Source of the DNA: Nematopogon swammerdamellus
Taxonomy: Eukaryota > Arthropoda > Insecta > Lepidoptera > Adelidae
Assembly: GCA_946902875.1 (NCBI GenBank)
Contig: OX336353.1
Coordinates: forward strand, 17,869,151-17,933,150
DNA: 64,000 nt
Direction: 5' to 3'
Position numbers and translations under genes: made by a program. This document shows, piece after piece, positions 30,021-40,098 of the stretch. Position 1 is the stretch's first letter. The number at the start of each line of letters is the position of its first letter. The notes beneath the pieces were generated by a model. That model did not search any database and was not told the origin of the DNA. It saw only the letters and a list, made by a program, of their open reading frames with translations.

Positions 30021-30838
30021 CGCCCTTATGGACTATGGTACACGTGTTAAAATTATATAAAACCTAAACAAACAAAACATGTAAAACGGCTCTGCAAATA
30101 CTTTATCACGAAGTTATAACCCCAAAATAATTGAAATAAAAATAAGTTCAAAAACTAAAACCCGACTACTGAAAAATCACGCTAGGTTTATCTTCTTCCT
30201 CACCGCATCTCGGCCTTCGGCCTCGCCCTTAGTTATTTATTTACTTCAAGAAGTTTTATAGTCTTCCTGAACGCAGCTCGGCCTTCGGCCTCGCTATCAG
30301 TTACTTATTTTCTTCAAGACGGTTTATCGTTTACCTGAACCCAGCTCGCCCTTATGGACTATGGTACACGTGTTAAAATTATATAAAACCTAAACAAACA
30401 AAACATGTAAAACGGCTCTGCAAATACTTTATCACGAAGTTATAACCCCAAAATAATTGAAATAAAAAATAAGTTCAAAAACTAAAACCCGACTACTGAA
30501 AAATCACGCTAGGTTTATCTTCTTCCTCACCGCATCTCGGCCTTCGGCCTCGCCCTTAGTTATTTATTTACTTCAAGAAGTTTTATAGTCTTCCTGAACG
30601 CAGCTCGGCCTTCGGCCTCGCTATCAGTTACTTACTTTCTTCAAGACGGTTTATCGTTTACCTGAACCCAGCTCACCCTTATGGACTATGGTACACGTGT
30701 TAAAATTATATAAAACCTAAACAAACAAAACATGTAAAACGGCTCTGCAAATACTTTATCACGAAGTTATAACCCCAAAATAATTGAAATAAAAAATAAG
30801 TTCAAAAACTAAAACCCGACTACTGAAAAATCACGCTC
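30021..30838 (+). repeat. 327-bp tandem repeat, 2.5 copies
   Basis: Copies start at about 30021, 30347 and 30674 (CGCCCTTATGGACTATGG). Each contains AAAACATGTAAAACGGCTCT, AACTAAAACCCGACTACTG, AAAAATCACGCT, and two degenerate 68-bp minisatellite units. The last copy is incomplete and runs into the hairpin described next. Confidence 0.93.
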
Positions 30839-31227
30839 TAAAAAGTATGAAACAAGAAAACATTCTCATCTGAAATTGTTATGTACAAACTATTCAATAT
30901 TTTATCGTCTATTAAATAAACAACTTACACGTAATATATTTTAATGTATTTAATAAATATTCATAGTGTTGTTCAGAGCATAGCCGTGGTCGTATGCCAC
31001 TTTGCCCAGGGTAGGTGGCATACGACCACGGCTATGCTCTGAACAACACTATGAATATTTATTAAATACATTAAAATATATTACGTGTAAGTTGTTTATT
31101 TAATAGACGATAAAATATTGAATAGTTTGTACATAACAATTTCAGATGAGAATGTTTTATTGTTTCATACTTTTTAGAGCGTGATTTTTCAGTAGTCGGG
31201 TTTTAGTTTTTGAACTTATTTTTTTTA
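30791..31227. repeat. near-perfect foldback, 210-bp arms
   Basis: The left arm 30791-31000 and right arm 31015-31227 are reverse complements with almost no mismatches, separated by 14 bases (TTTGCCCAGGGTAG). The outer part of each arm is the AAACCCGACTACTGAAAAAT sequence of the 327-bp repeat, so the hairpin shares its edge with that repeat. There is no coding capacity. It would form a long dsRNA if transcribed. Confidence 0.95.
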
Positions 31228-31430
31228 TGGAAATGACACAGTTGGCTACATCACATACAACATCCGTGATGTCAGCCCATAACACCGGGTGAACTAGGTG
31301 CCATGTCAGTGCTTCCCTTCATTTCATGTCGGCTACACTGAACTGGACGGAAAACACGAATTATTTATATAGCCGTTTCGACCGGCGACGTTTCATTCAG
31401 TGCGGTGGTACCAACTGCGGTGGTAACAAA
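31224..31430 (-). mobile_element. tail-1 SINE fragment
   Basis: TTATGGAAATGACACAGTTG through TTCATTTCATGTCGGCTACA to CAGTGCGGTGGTACCAAC; the head is missing. It abuts the hairpin. Confidence 0.85.
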
Positions 31431-31599
31431 AAAAAAATACGTATCTCATATCGTGCCTCTCTTATAAGTTTACAGGAAACCTAAATAAAAATAATAAGTT
31501 TTAAAGTTCTCACAGAAAACTTAATTTGTTTATTGAGCATTTTTATGGCAGTAAAACTGCACTCAAACTGTCACAATTTTTTCCATCCGGCTCGAATAC

Positions 31600-31683
31600 A
31601 CCCACGAAGAAGAACCGGTACGGAAATACAGAAATGGTATGGAACCCTCTCCACGAGAGTTTGACTCGCACTTGACCGCTTTT
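31600..31683 (-). mobile_element. family D terminal fragment
   Basis: TGGTATGGAACCCTCTCCAC then GAGTTTGACTCGCACTTGAC and TTTTT: only the terminus remains. Confidence 0.65.
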
Positions 31684-32096
31684 TATATAAGGTGCTTCGT
31701 TATTTATGTCAAAAATTTCGGGAGGTTTACATACGCACTCAAATAAACACTTTACGTAAGAAAAAAAAATATGTTTATAGGAGCATTTTTTCTTCTAACA
31801 AAAAATTAAATCAAATAAGTAGCTGTAAAAACCAATCATAGTGACCTTGTGACTTACTTACAACAAACATCTGTTCTGCGTTTGAACATAGTACGGTCAT
31901 TGGCCCCGTACAATGCAAGTTACCTACTGTTACACACAGGCTAATGTTTAGGTAGCAAACATGTTTTGTTATATTTCTCGAAAAGTAATGCTAAAAACAT
32001 ATATTTTTTTTTTGCGTAACGTATTTCTTTGAGTGCCTATGTAACCCTCCCGAAATTTTTGACATAGATAACGAAGCACCTTATATAGTAGACTAG
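31684..32096. mobile_element. MITE with about 85-bp inverted ends
   Basis: The left end ATATAAGGTGCTTCGTTATT and the right end GATAACGAAGCACCTTATAT are inverted, and the match continues inward (TTTCGGGAGG / CCTCCCGAAA, CACTCAAA / TTTGAGTG) for about 85 bp. The interior has no transposase. The target appears to be a TATA-like site. Confidence 0.8.
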
Positions 32097-32204
32097 CTTT
32101 TGCCGGCGGCTAGGCTCGCGTGATTTTCGCGGAGCGCGAAGCAACCGCGCACGCCACACGCTCGTTATACGTGCAAGACTTAAGGATATAAGTTCCTGTT
32201 TTAT
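32097..32204. repeat. family P start fragment
   Basis: ACTAGCTTTTGCCGGCGGCT then GGCTCGCGTGA resembles the start at 46490 (CACTAGCTTTTGCCAACGGC). It is a dispersed repeat terminus. Confidence 0.5.
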
Positions 32205-32380
32205 AGGTACTACCACGGACGTTGCTCTGATGAATTTGGCTTCCCTCATCCCTCCTGCCCCCATCCGTCTCCGTCACACCCGCCGGACTCGCTCGGAACA
32301 TCCATATGTTGTTGACACGCAACTTCTAAGAACACATCGTTTTTCGAAATCTTTCCTGTGTCGAACGGCGAAAATATGGA
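32205..32380 (+). pseudogene. family J/CR1-like LINE C-terminal fragment
   Basis: Joined frames read YYHGRCSDE, then LIPPAPIRLRHTRR, HPYVVDTQ and THRFSKSFLCRTAKIWNG. These are collinear with the LINE region split by the LTR element at 53.8-58.1 kb. A single-base frame change lies near 32232. The sequence is cut at 32381 by a family D element. Confidence 0.75.
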
Positions 32381-32662
32381 ACGGTCAAGTGCGAGTCGAA
32401 CTAGCGCACCGATAGAGGTTTCCGCACCACAAAAAAAAAAACATAAAAACACGTTTCCTGTATGGGAGCCCCCCTTAATTTTTAACTTTTTCTATTTTCT
32501 ATTATTTTTTGTTATATCCGCCATATTAACACATATTCTGTGAACATTTCACCTGCATACCTATTACGGTTACAAAGATACAGCAGTAGGACAGACAGAC
32601 AGACAGACAGACGGCGTAGGCTTAGTAATAGGCTTCCGTAGGGGATGCGGAAACCTAAAAAA
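32381..32662 (+). mobile_element. family D element inserted in LINE
   Basis: ACGGTCAAGTGCGAGTCGAA start, AAACACGTTTCCTGTATGGG, (GACA)n at 32590-32612, GGATGCGGAAACCTAAAAAA end. Confidence 0.85.
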
Positions 32663-32674
32663 ATTTTATCTTAA

Positions 32675-32848
32675 AAAGTGGACCGACTTGCATGCGGGTT
32701 TTCTTTAAAAGCTTGATTACTTAAAGTTGAAATAAATGTTAAATTAGAAATAAAAAGAAAACCCCGACCCTTATAATTAAAAATAATTTCCGTTTACTTA
32801 CTTAAAAAAGTCGGAGGACCGCTAAGTAAATACCCGCGCAGCTCTGAG
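32675..32848 (+). repeat. family F repeat
   Basis: Begins GTGGACCGACTTGCATGCGG, includes AAACCCCGACCCTTATAATT and CCGTTTACTTAC, and ends CGCTAAGTAAATACCCGCGC. It lies directly before the long D relative at 32850. Confidence 0.7.
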
Positions 32849-32849
32849 T

Positions 32850-33782
32850 TTTTAGGGTTCCGTAGTCAACAAGGAACCCTTATAGTTTCGCCATGTCCGT
32901 CCGTCTGTCTGTCCGTCTGTCCGCGGCTTTGCTCAGAAACCCTTAGTACTAGAAAGTTGTAAGTTGGTACGGGTATACATATTAATAACGCCGACAAAGT
33001 GGTAAAAAAAAAATTTTTGAACTAATTTTGTTTAGGGTACCTCCCCTACACTTAAAGTGGGGATGAATTTTTATTTCACGTCTACCCCATCGTGTGGGAT
33101 GTCGTTGGATAGGTCTTTGGAAAATATTGTGGTTTGTGCATTTTTCAAGGCAAGCAAGCATTTTTCAATTTAGGGATCAGTTTGCGAATTATTCAGGGGG
33201 GGGGGGGGAGGGGGGGGGGGGGGTTCTGTATCGGAAATAAATCACTTTTGAAGAACAAAGATTTTTTTTTAAAAAAAAAAATTTTGTAATCGTTTCAGTT
33301 TCATGCCAGGAACAAAAAATTCTTCGAACACATAGATCTCTTTCTCTCAGAAATTGTGAAAAACCACAATTTTAGTTTTATTAGTATGGAATAGAAAGAA
33401 TTAGATTTTTTTTACCAACTCACACGTGTTAGATCATAATGGTGAGGAAGACTTTTTTGTGACTGTTATGAAACTGAATCGATTAGGCTATAAAAATCAA
33501 CCACCTATTTTTTTATTTAAATAAATAAATAAATATTTTACATAAAAAAAGCCAAAGGTCCAAAAAATTTTATATAAGTTTTACTCCCTATATATGATAC
33601 GGAACCCCCCCTTAGCGTACTCTGAACTAATTTTGAAAGACCTTATATACATCGAAATTAAAAGGAAAACTATCACAATTCACAGCTAAGTAGGCTGTAC
33701 AAGTTGACGAGTAATAGTCGACCAACTCCGCAACTACGGAACCCTACACTGCGCGTGGCCCGACACGCACTTGGCCGGTTTT
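32850..33782 (-). mobile_element. long family D relative (about 0.93 kb)
   Basis: The left end GTTTTTAGGGTTCCGTAGTC and right end ACACGCACTTGGCCGGTTTT share termini with family D, but the body is different. It contains CTTATAGTTTCGCCATGTCC, a (GTCC/GTCT) block, AAGTGGGGATGAATTTTTAT and an imperfect poly-G tract at 33197-33224. This matches my memory of a common lepidopteran non-autonomous repeat. No coding capacity. Confidence 0.8.
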
Positions 33783-34472
33783 ATATTTTATTTACGTAGC
33801 GGTCCACGGAAATTATTTTTGACTTTTTAAGGTTCGGAAGTGTTAACTTTCTGTATTGAGAGAACGCCGAGTATTATTACGAAGTGCGCCATCTGTCGGA
33901 GATATCACGTCACGTTAGTGATTCCGTCAGGTATAATTAAATTCGAAGAAGAACTGACAAATAAACTTCCCAAGTCAAAATGTTTTATTATTTATTACCT
34001 TATAAGTATTATATTTACTTAGAAATAATAAACCAATACTACCGCTCTCGCAAGAAAATTATTATTTACATCATAAACGTGAATACTTAAAAATCTAACC
34101 ACTCTGCCTATTTACATTACCTATATCTGGTGTATATATAGCCATCGTCAATTTTGATACTTAAATCTATCAAGTCAACAACAATTAGTAAAGTGTAAGT
34201 TACTGACTGATTTAACTATTATTTTGCCTCGTTGACTATTAAAAGCTGTAACCATTACACAACAACAGCTGAATTGGGCTTCATTTCAAGTGTACGCTTA
34301 TTATCTGTATGCGACTTGGTGATTGGGTAAGTTTGACATGCTCTTAATTATTAGAACGTGTAAAATAATGGTTTGTATGTACCTAATTTTCAATTATACA
34401 TCTTTCGAACTATTTCACTTCAAGTACCACTCAACTTAACTTCATACTAACCGTTATTACGTACTTTACACT
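33783..34472. other. unassigned DNA with a family F scrap
   Basis: Positions 33786-33838 resemble family F in reverse (GTAGCGGTCCACGG, ATTATTTTTGACTTTTTAAG). The rest is AT-rich with no gene signal. Confidence 0.4.
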
Positions 34473-35360
34473 TAAGACGAGCGAGACGGAAGTTAGATAG
34501 CTTTCTCCATACAAAATAGTCTTTCGGCATTTATGTTTTCTAGCCCCCTAAAACTTATCCGATTTTTTTTTCTTGTTTTAAGGACAGTTCAATCTATTAC
34601 TTGTCTATTGCTGGTTTGCCGCTACCTCAGCCCGCGCTTCCGCACATCGCGCCTCACGCCACACCCGCTGACGCCTAGCTCAGTAGCGTTAGTATCGCTT
34701 CGCGTAGCCAAAGAATATAATACCGCGTAGCCACGCCCGTATTATATGTGTAATTGAGCTACCTACCCCTCGCGCGTGTACGAATTTTGTTTTTTTTTGT
34801 GTTATTTGTTTTATTACTAACATTTGTTGTGTTCAAATGCCAATACTGGTAAAAAAAGGAATAGTAATATGACTATGACGTGTGCGCTAGCTTCACTAGT
34901 CATGTCACTTAATTACGTGGAATTATTATTACATGGTAGTACATATTAATTCTATGCCTGAAATACGAAGTAACGACAGTTCAGTTTAACACCTGGTGGC
35001 GGGAGCATTCGTCTATCCGACTTTTTTGTCGACGGTACCGATAGCTGTTACGTCATAACCGTCAGCGGTGGCATACTGGAACCAGACGACTAATATGTAT
35101 GTTCCTGTAATTTTTTTGTTTAGATGAAATATACCTACAACACCGGAGCTACAAATTTGTATTTCGACCGAAAAGAGTTCATTAAGCTTTTTTGAGTCAT
35201 CACTTTAGATATTGAAAAAAAAGACAGGAACATAAATTAGACTGTCCTTATTACAACAAAAAAAGATTTGTAAAAATCGGATAAGGTTTAGGTTAGGGTA
35301 AAAATCATAAATGCCGAAAGACGATTTTGTGTGGAGCAAGTTAGCTTTCGTCTCGTCTTA
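34473..35360. mobile_element. non-autonomous DNA element with long inverted ends
   Basis: The left end TAAGACGAGCGAGACGGAAG and right end GCTTTCGTCTCGTCTTA are inverted. Matching continues inward through TCTTTCGGCATTTATG and CTTATCCGATTTTT to AAGGACAGT, over about 120 bp. The interior, including a GC-rich stretch at 34620-34740, is unique and has no transposase. The flanks suggest a short TA/TTA-type target. Confidence 0.8.
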
Positions 35361-35373
35361 TACAAGGTTGGAA

Positions 35374-35465
35374 AGAGATAAAGAAGAAAAAAAAATATAG
35401 CCCTCGTCCTCATACAAAAAGAGATAAAGAAGAAAAAAAAATATAGCTCTCGTCCTCATACAAAA
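35374..35465 (+). repeat. 46-bp tandem duplication
   Basis: AGAGATAAAGAAGAAAAAAA followed by TATAGCCCTCGTCCTCATAC is repeated at a 46-bp offset with one difference. Confidence 0.9.
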
Positions 35466-35744
35466 CATATGGCAACGAGAGTTCTATTTACGTGTACCGA
35501 ACTATACTTAAATTTTGTTTTATTAACTATATTTTTGTCACAGAGATATAATGGGATTTCGGGGTAATCGCGAGAGATATAACAGTCCGTATTTTTTTTT
35601 TTTCTAAATTTTAGACTCACTTATTTCGGAGATGCTTGATTTTGTATATTTTCTTTAAAATCTTTTAAAGTATACATTTTAAAATAATTGTTTTTTTTCC
35701 TTATAATGACTTTCCTTTTCAGACACGTTATTTATGTCCGTGTT
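35466..35744. other. unassigned AT-rich DNA
   Basis: No feature recognised. Confidence 0.4.
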
Positions 35745-35880
35745 TGGGTCATCAAACCGCACCTTATGTACCAAATGTCAACTTTTTTCGTTCAGTAGAT
35801 TCAGAGAAAATAATCTGTGACAGACTTACAGACTGATGGACAGACAGACCTTCACAAGAGTGATCCTATAAGGATCCCGT
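35745..35880 (+). repeat. family O fragment
   Basis: GTGTTTGGGTCATCAAACCG, TTCAGTAGATTCAGAG, a GACAGACAGACC block and GAGTGATCCTATAAGGATCC. A second copy lies at 45746-45822. Confidence 0.55.
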
Positions 35881-36154
35881 TTTTAGGTTTCCGCATCCCG
35901 TACGGAAGCCTATTACTAAGCCTACGCCGTCTGTCTGTCCGTCTGTCCGTCCGTCTGTCCGAGGGCTGTACCTCTTGAACCGCCCGTTGAAATTTTCACA
36001 GAAATATGTGTTATTATGGCGGATATAACAACAAAAGGTAGAAAGAGTAAAACATTAAGGGGGGTTCCCATACAAGAAACGTGTTTTTTTCAATGTTTTT
36101 TTTTTGTGGTTCGGAAACCTCGGTGCGCGAGTCCGAGTCGCACTTGGCCGGTTT
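35880..36154 (-). mobile_element. family D element
   Basis: TTTTTAGGTTTCCGCATCCC, (GTCT/GTCC)n at 35928-35960, TGTTATTATGGCGGATATAA, and CGCACTTGGCCGGTTTTTTT end. Confidence 0.88.
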
Positions 36155-36469
36155 TTTTCTATTTTGAGGTACGAAACCTTAAAAAATAAACAAGATTACA
36201 CTGGAAATGAGACATCGATATCGGAGGCAGTGTCTGGTTCCGTCGGCAGTTGTTTGATCCGCCCACATCAATCATGCCGACTTAATTAGCAGTGAATTTT
36301 CACAGACATTTAAGGGCTGGTTTACACGTGGAAGAGTACTCGGTAGGTACTCGAAAAAGTTTTCGGGCGAGTAACAACTTGTTACTGTTACTGTTTTAAC
36401 CACTAAGCAAATTAAAAATTACGCGTCAGAACACTGAAAACTTTGAAGAAGTCATTGTATTTTTTTATA
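36155..36469. other. unassigned DNA
   Basis: No supported feature. Confidence 0.4.
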
Positions 36470-36580
36470 GTGAACTGACGTAGGTGGCTGTGCCCAATAG
36501 TCAATCGAACAAGACGCAGCCAATGACACATCTTGTCGCGAAACCACGTTCAGTGTAGCGCCATGCCAACTGAAATGATT
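36470..36580 (-). mobile_element. family J LINE 3' end, diverged
   Basis: On minus: TTGGCATGGCGCTACACTGA, CGTGGTTTCGCGACAAG, then a GGGCACAGCCACCTACG end. Confidence 0.6.
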
Positions 36581-37528
36581 GAAACAAAGACGAAATTACA
36601 AAACATATTATGCTCACAGTTCTAATGAAATGCAATGAACATCTATATAATTTATACATTTTTTATTGAATTTTTTTGTAATTTTTTTAATTTTCTATGT
36701 TTTTTTAATGTTTTGACCAATTATACTACATTTTAGTATGTTTAATAATTCCGTTGCTACAAATTACGTATAAAAGTTTGACAAAGGCTCTTTACACCTG
36801 AGACCTGATACACTTAATTAATAAATCTTTGAAGTCAGAACTAAAATTTAAATTGTTTATCTTGCCCTCAAGTTGTATAATAAGTTTTTGTGTACATGTT
36901 ACTGAGACAACCCCGTCTTTCATTTCCTTTTCAGTACATCATTAAATTGCATCTGTTTACATCATATCGAGTATTAGTTTAGTGTAAACTGTGAACTTGA
37001 GGAAGGGCGGCTGCGGGGCGGGGTGAGTCGCGGCATTAGGGCGGGAGGGGCGGCTCCAAAACAAACACGAGAGAACTTTCTGCTCAATTAGCGAGAAGTG
37101 AGCCATCGGCGGCGGCGGCGGCGGTCGCGAACGAAGCCACCCGACTATGCTTACATTTTTACGCCTGCACAAACGTTCAAAAATGCCCCCGATATTACAC
37201 CGACACCGTGTCGGTAGGCGCCTAGGTGTCCCTGGGATTTGCTCATTATTAACAAGTCATTACTGATAGGTAAAGATTGAGTTGTGAGAATCAATGCATT
37301 TGTTGTGAACAAGGTTGACTGGAAATATGTTCTACATTAAATCTGTATTCTAAGTACTCAAACAATAAGGCTTTTAAAGGTATTTATGATATTCCCTTAA
37401 TTTCCCTTCCGTGAAGTACAACATGCCTTTTGGCTTAAAACTTCACCCGCTAGTTTTCGTGGTCTACCCAATGTTCATATGAAGTGAGAAGTGCGAGTAT
37501 ATTTTTTTCATGTATTTACCAATGCTTA
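36581..37528. other. unassigned DNA with a GC-rich patch
   Basis: Positions 37000-37150 are GC-rich with a (GGC)6 run near 37109-37126. A minus-strand frame reading through it as Pro repeats is a composition artefact. There are no splice-supported exons. Confidence 0.4.
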
Positions 37529-37819
37529 GCAAAAGAATAACCCCACTGCATCTATCCCCGTGTATGACCTAAAAGTCGACTAAGGGATAACAATAAGATA
37601 CCGTGCTGAACAAGGTAGCCACCTCTCACCTTTGCGCGGTCCTTCCACCGAATCACGCAGCAGGTGGACTTCATGCCCTAATTGCTGCTTGATAGTTATC
37701 TTGTCCGAATACTTTGCCAAACGTGGCGGCCAGTGTAGTGATGTAATTTACCTCAGTTCTTATAGCACAACACCGATATACTCTGCTTACCCCGATTGTC
37801 GGGATACAGCGTGTGGTAC
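37529..37819 (+). mobile_element. SINE C copy, 5' end lost
   Basis: Starts inside the head (AAAGAATAACCCCACTGCAT), then GTCGACTAAGGGATAACAAT, the C body, and CAGCGTGTGGTACAGG at the end. Confidence 0.82.
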
Positions 37820-37900
37820 AGGTAAAAGGTTGTTGTCTAATTGGTTAAAACGCCTTTTCAAGATCCCCAGGTTATAGATAGTAGAGAACACACACATCGG
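37820..37900 (-). pseudogene. family J LINE C-terminal scrap
   Basis: Minus reading TIYNLGILKRRFNQLDNN aligns with FNMGVFKRRINRLDSL at 57.9 kb and TYNLGTLKRRVNKLGNDI at 39.0 kb. Confidence 0.65.
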
Positions 37901-38160
37901 AAGACCGTTATATATTACCAATGCCAAGGTATTAATCTGAAAAAAATGCATTGTTACAATGAAAGTACAAATCGTGAACAATTAAAAGAAACAGAATAAT
38001 TACAAACACGAAATTCATAATTCATTAACAGCATCAATTTTAACAGTGAATGAATTAATCAAATAGTCAAATGCAATTAATATTATTGTATCCACACGAG
38101 ATATTTTAACAATTGAGTAAACAATGAACAAAGGGTCGACGAAACGAGTGCGTGCTGTTT
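37901..38160. other. unassigned AT-rich DNA
   Basis: No feature; it precedes the promoter candidate. Confidence 0.4.
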
Positions 38161-38177
38161 GTCCGTTTGGAAGGATA

Positions 38178-38290
38178 CCGGAAGTAAGTATGAGGGGGCG
38201 GGGGCGGAACCGGAAGTGAACTCGCCCTGAGAAGGGAATTGGGGGAGATCCACGGAGAAATATAAAGGGAGGAGTTGTTGCCTATTGTTT
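38178..38290 (+). promoter_or_regulatory. candidate TATA promoter with two ETS-like sites
   Basis: Two CCGGAAGT motifs (38178-38185 and 38210-38217) flank a GGGGGCGGGGGCGG box. A TATAAAGG box (38261-38268) sits about 30 bases before a pyrimidine/TTACTCC start region. The combination is rare in this window and is arranged in the normal order. Function is inference from motif layout. Confidence 0.4.
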
Positions 38291-38517
38291 ACTCCACGAA
38301 GCTACGAAGGAGGAAATTATTCTCGCAGCGTGTTGGCCAAGACTAGCTACCCTGATTAGCGTGAGTACTTAGAGTGCCTATGGAAAGCCTTCCTCTATGG
38401 AGAGGAAGGCTTAATTAGTTCATTTTGTTTACAGTTTTCGCGGCAATCAGACGTGCGCATTTATTCCTCGGCATGCAGGCGGCAGAGGCGGCTGAATCAA
38501 ACCGACCGCTACAACAT
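38291..38517 (+). other. candidate two-exon transcript start
   Basis: A leader exon (about 38290-38360) ends at a donor GTGAGTAC (38361). A 74-bp intron ends with a pyrimidine-rich TTTTGTTTACAG (38434). The next exon has ATG at 38473 and encodes 15 residues (MQAAEAAESNRPLQH) up to a possible donor GTAAAC at 38518. The tiny intron contains a 12-bp perfect hairpin (38385-38412). I cannot name a gene and no downstream exon is identified. The immediate downstream DNA is a SINE B. Confidence 0.3.
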
Positions 38518-38560
38518 GTAAACCTACGTCTAAAGCAGATTTTTAAGAATAAAATTTTTT

Positions 38561-38882
38561 GTACCGTGTGGGGCCGGTACTTTAAAAGAATAGCCCCACT
38601 GCATCTCTCCCCGCGTATGTCGTAAAAGGCGACTAAGGGATATGACTCCCTTCTTATATTACTAGGTGGTAGGGTTCAATCCGCTCGGGTTGGTACCACC
38701 GCACTGAATGAAAGGTCGTTCGAAACGGCTATGTAAATAGTTTGTGTTTTCCGTCTAATTCAGTGTAGCCGGTACGACCGAAGGGAAGCACTGATGGGGC
38801 ACCAAGTTCGGCCGGTGTTATGGGCTGACATCACGGATGTTGTAGGTGATGCAGCCAACCGTCTCAGTTTCCATAAAAAAAA
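38561..38882 (+). mobile_element. SINE B, full length
   Basis: GTACCGTGTGGGGCCGGTAC head, CGACTAAGGGATATGACTCC, full tail 1, CATAAAAAAA end. Confidence 0.92.
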
Positions 38883-39090
38883 CCGGCACGGGGTGGCTGT
38901 TCAAATGTTGAAAAGAAAAGAAGATTAGGCACAGTCAATATCTGGTGATATTGCCAGTGGCTAATCCTAGCTAAACCACGCTCAGAGAGGCGCCATGCCA
39001 GCTACAAGGCTACAGAAATGTCGTTGCCTAATTTATTGACACGCCTTTTCAAGGTCCCCAGATTATAGGTAGTCATACTAAGTATATAGA
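38883..39090 (-). mobile_element. family J LINE 3' end with C-terminal codons
   Basis: Minus strand: coding TYNLGTLKRRVNKLGNDISV to a stop (about 39065-39005). The 3' untranslated CTGGCATGGCGCCTCTCTGA block follows, with an end CCACCCCGTGCCGGTTTT. This copy shows that the J 3' block belongs directly after the LINE stop codon. An extra short inverted segment (CAATATCTGGTGATATTG) is present. Confidence 0.8.
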
Positions 39091-39559
39091 CAGACTCCTC
39101 GCTAAATATAGCTCTAATTTCGTGGGGAGGGGCGATTTCGTGGTCCACCAATCACGCCCAATTTAACTCCCTGCACTGATGCAATGCCACGCTAACTTAG
39201 TTATGTGCCCAGTTGCCGGCGACGTACCCACTTTCTTTAGTCCAACTTCTCTTTACGTATCTTCACCGTGGGGAGATCTGTGTTGGAAGGAAAATATAGC
39301 AAGAATTATCTCCAGAATGTTAGCTGCAGGCATCGTTTGCTGAATCGTGAAATTCAATTGGTTTGCGGTCACAGATTTGTATGTAATAATAAAAAATAAA
39401 TATACATGGAATAACAAATACTGAGATATTATTGATCTCAAGTTTTTTCTTTCTTCCATCATCCATCCATTCATTCATCCTTCTTATTTTTCTCTCCCAC
39501 CAGGTTAGAGTCACCATATACTTGAATTTGTTTTTTTACGTCAAGTATTTTATTTTGAC
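39091..39559. other. unassigned DNA
   Basis: Short overlapping minus-strand frames (39253-39517) have no domain; otherwise AT-rich. Confidence 0.4.
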
Positions 39560-39651
39560 AGACACACCACACACTGTATCGGGGTAAGCAGAGTAACAGG
39601 TGTTGTGCTGCAAGTACTCTGGTGATTTAAAGCACAACACCGACCACCACG
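39560..39651 (-). mobile_element. SINE C 3' fragment
   Basis: ACACTGTATCGGGGTAAGCA through CAACACCGACCACCACGC, opposite in orientation to the adjoining copy. Confidence 0.75.
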
Positions 39652-39937
39652 CTTATGTCGTGCATGTCGTAAAAGGCGACTAAGGATAAGGACAAGATAC
39701 AGTCCTAAAGGGCGACAGGTAGCCATCTCTCACCTTGGCACGGTCCTTCCACCGAGTCATGTAGCAGGTGGGTTTTCATGCCTTACTTGCTGCTTGATAG
39801 TTGATTAATTATTATTATTTACCTAATACTTTGCTAAACGTGGTGATCGGTGTTAAGCTGTAATTTACAAGAGCACCTGCAGCGCAACACCGATTACTCT
39901 GCTTACCTTGACTGTCAGGATACAGCGTGTGGTATGT
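39652..39937 (+). mobile_element. SINE C copy, head truncated
   Basis: CATGTCGTAAAAGGCGACTA, the C body, ATACAGCGTGTGGTATGTAT end. Head-to-tail contact with the inverted fragment at 39560-39651 makes an inverted pair. Confidence 0.85.
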
Positions 39938-39964
39938 ATGAGCAATATAAATGATGTAATACAC

Positions 39965-40098
39965 GACTCTCTAAATCGTTCTTGTGCCGCACTGCAAAGG
40001 TGTGGAACGGGCTTCCGGGAAATATCTTTCCCCACTCCTACAATCCACGGATCTTCAAATCGCGGATAAAATTTATCCGCGATTTGAAGATCCGTGGA
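39965..40098 (+). pseudogene. CR1-like LINE C-terminal fragment ending in a perfect palindrome
   Basis: The frame reads SKSFLCRTAKVWNGLPGNIF, then SYNPRIFKSRIKF, the usual C-terminal region. At 40071 the sequence folds back on itself: 40044-40098 is a perfect 55-bp palindrome (27-base arms), so the last LINE codons are repeated in reverse. Confidence 0.8.

Noticed and set aside
36957..37172. Pro-repeat minus-strand ORF
   Set aside because: It reads through the (GGC)6 run of a GC-rich patch; no homology or start context.
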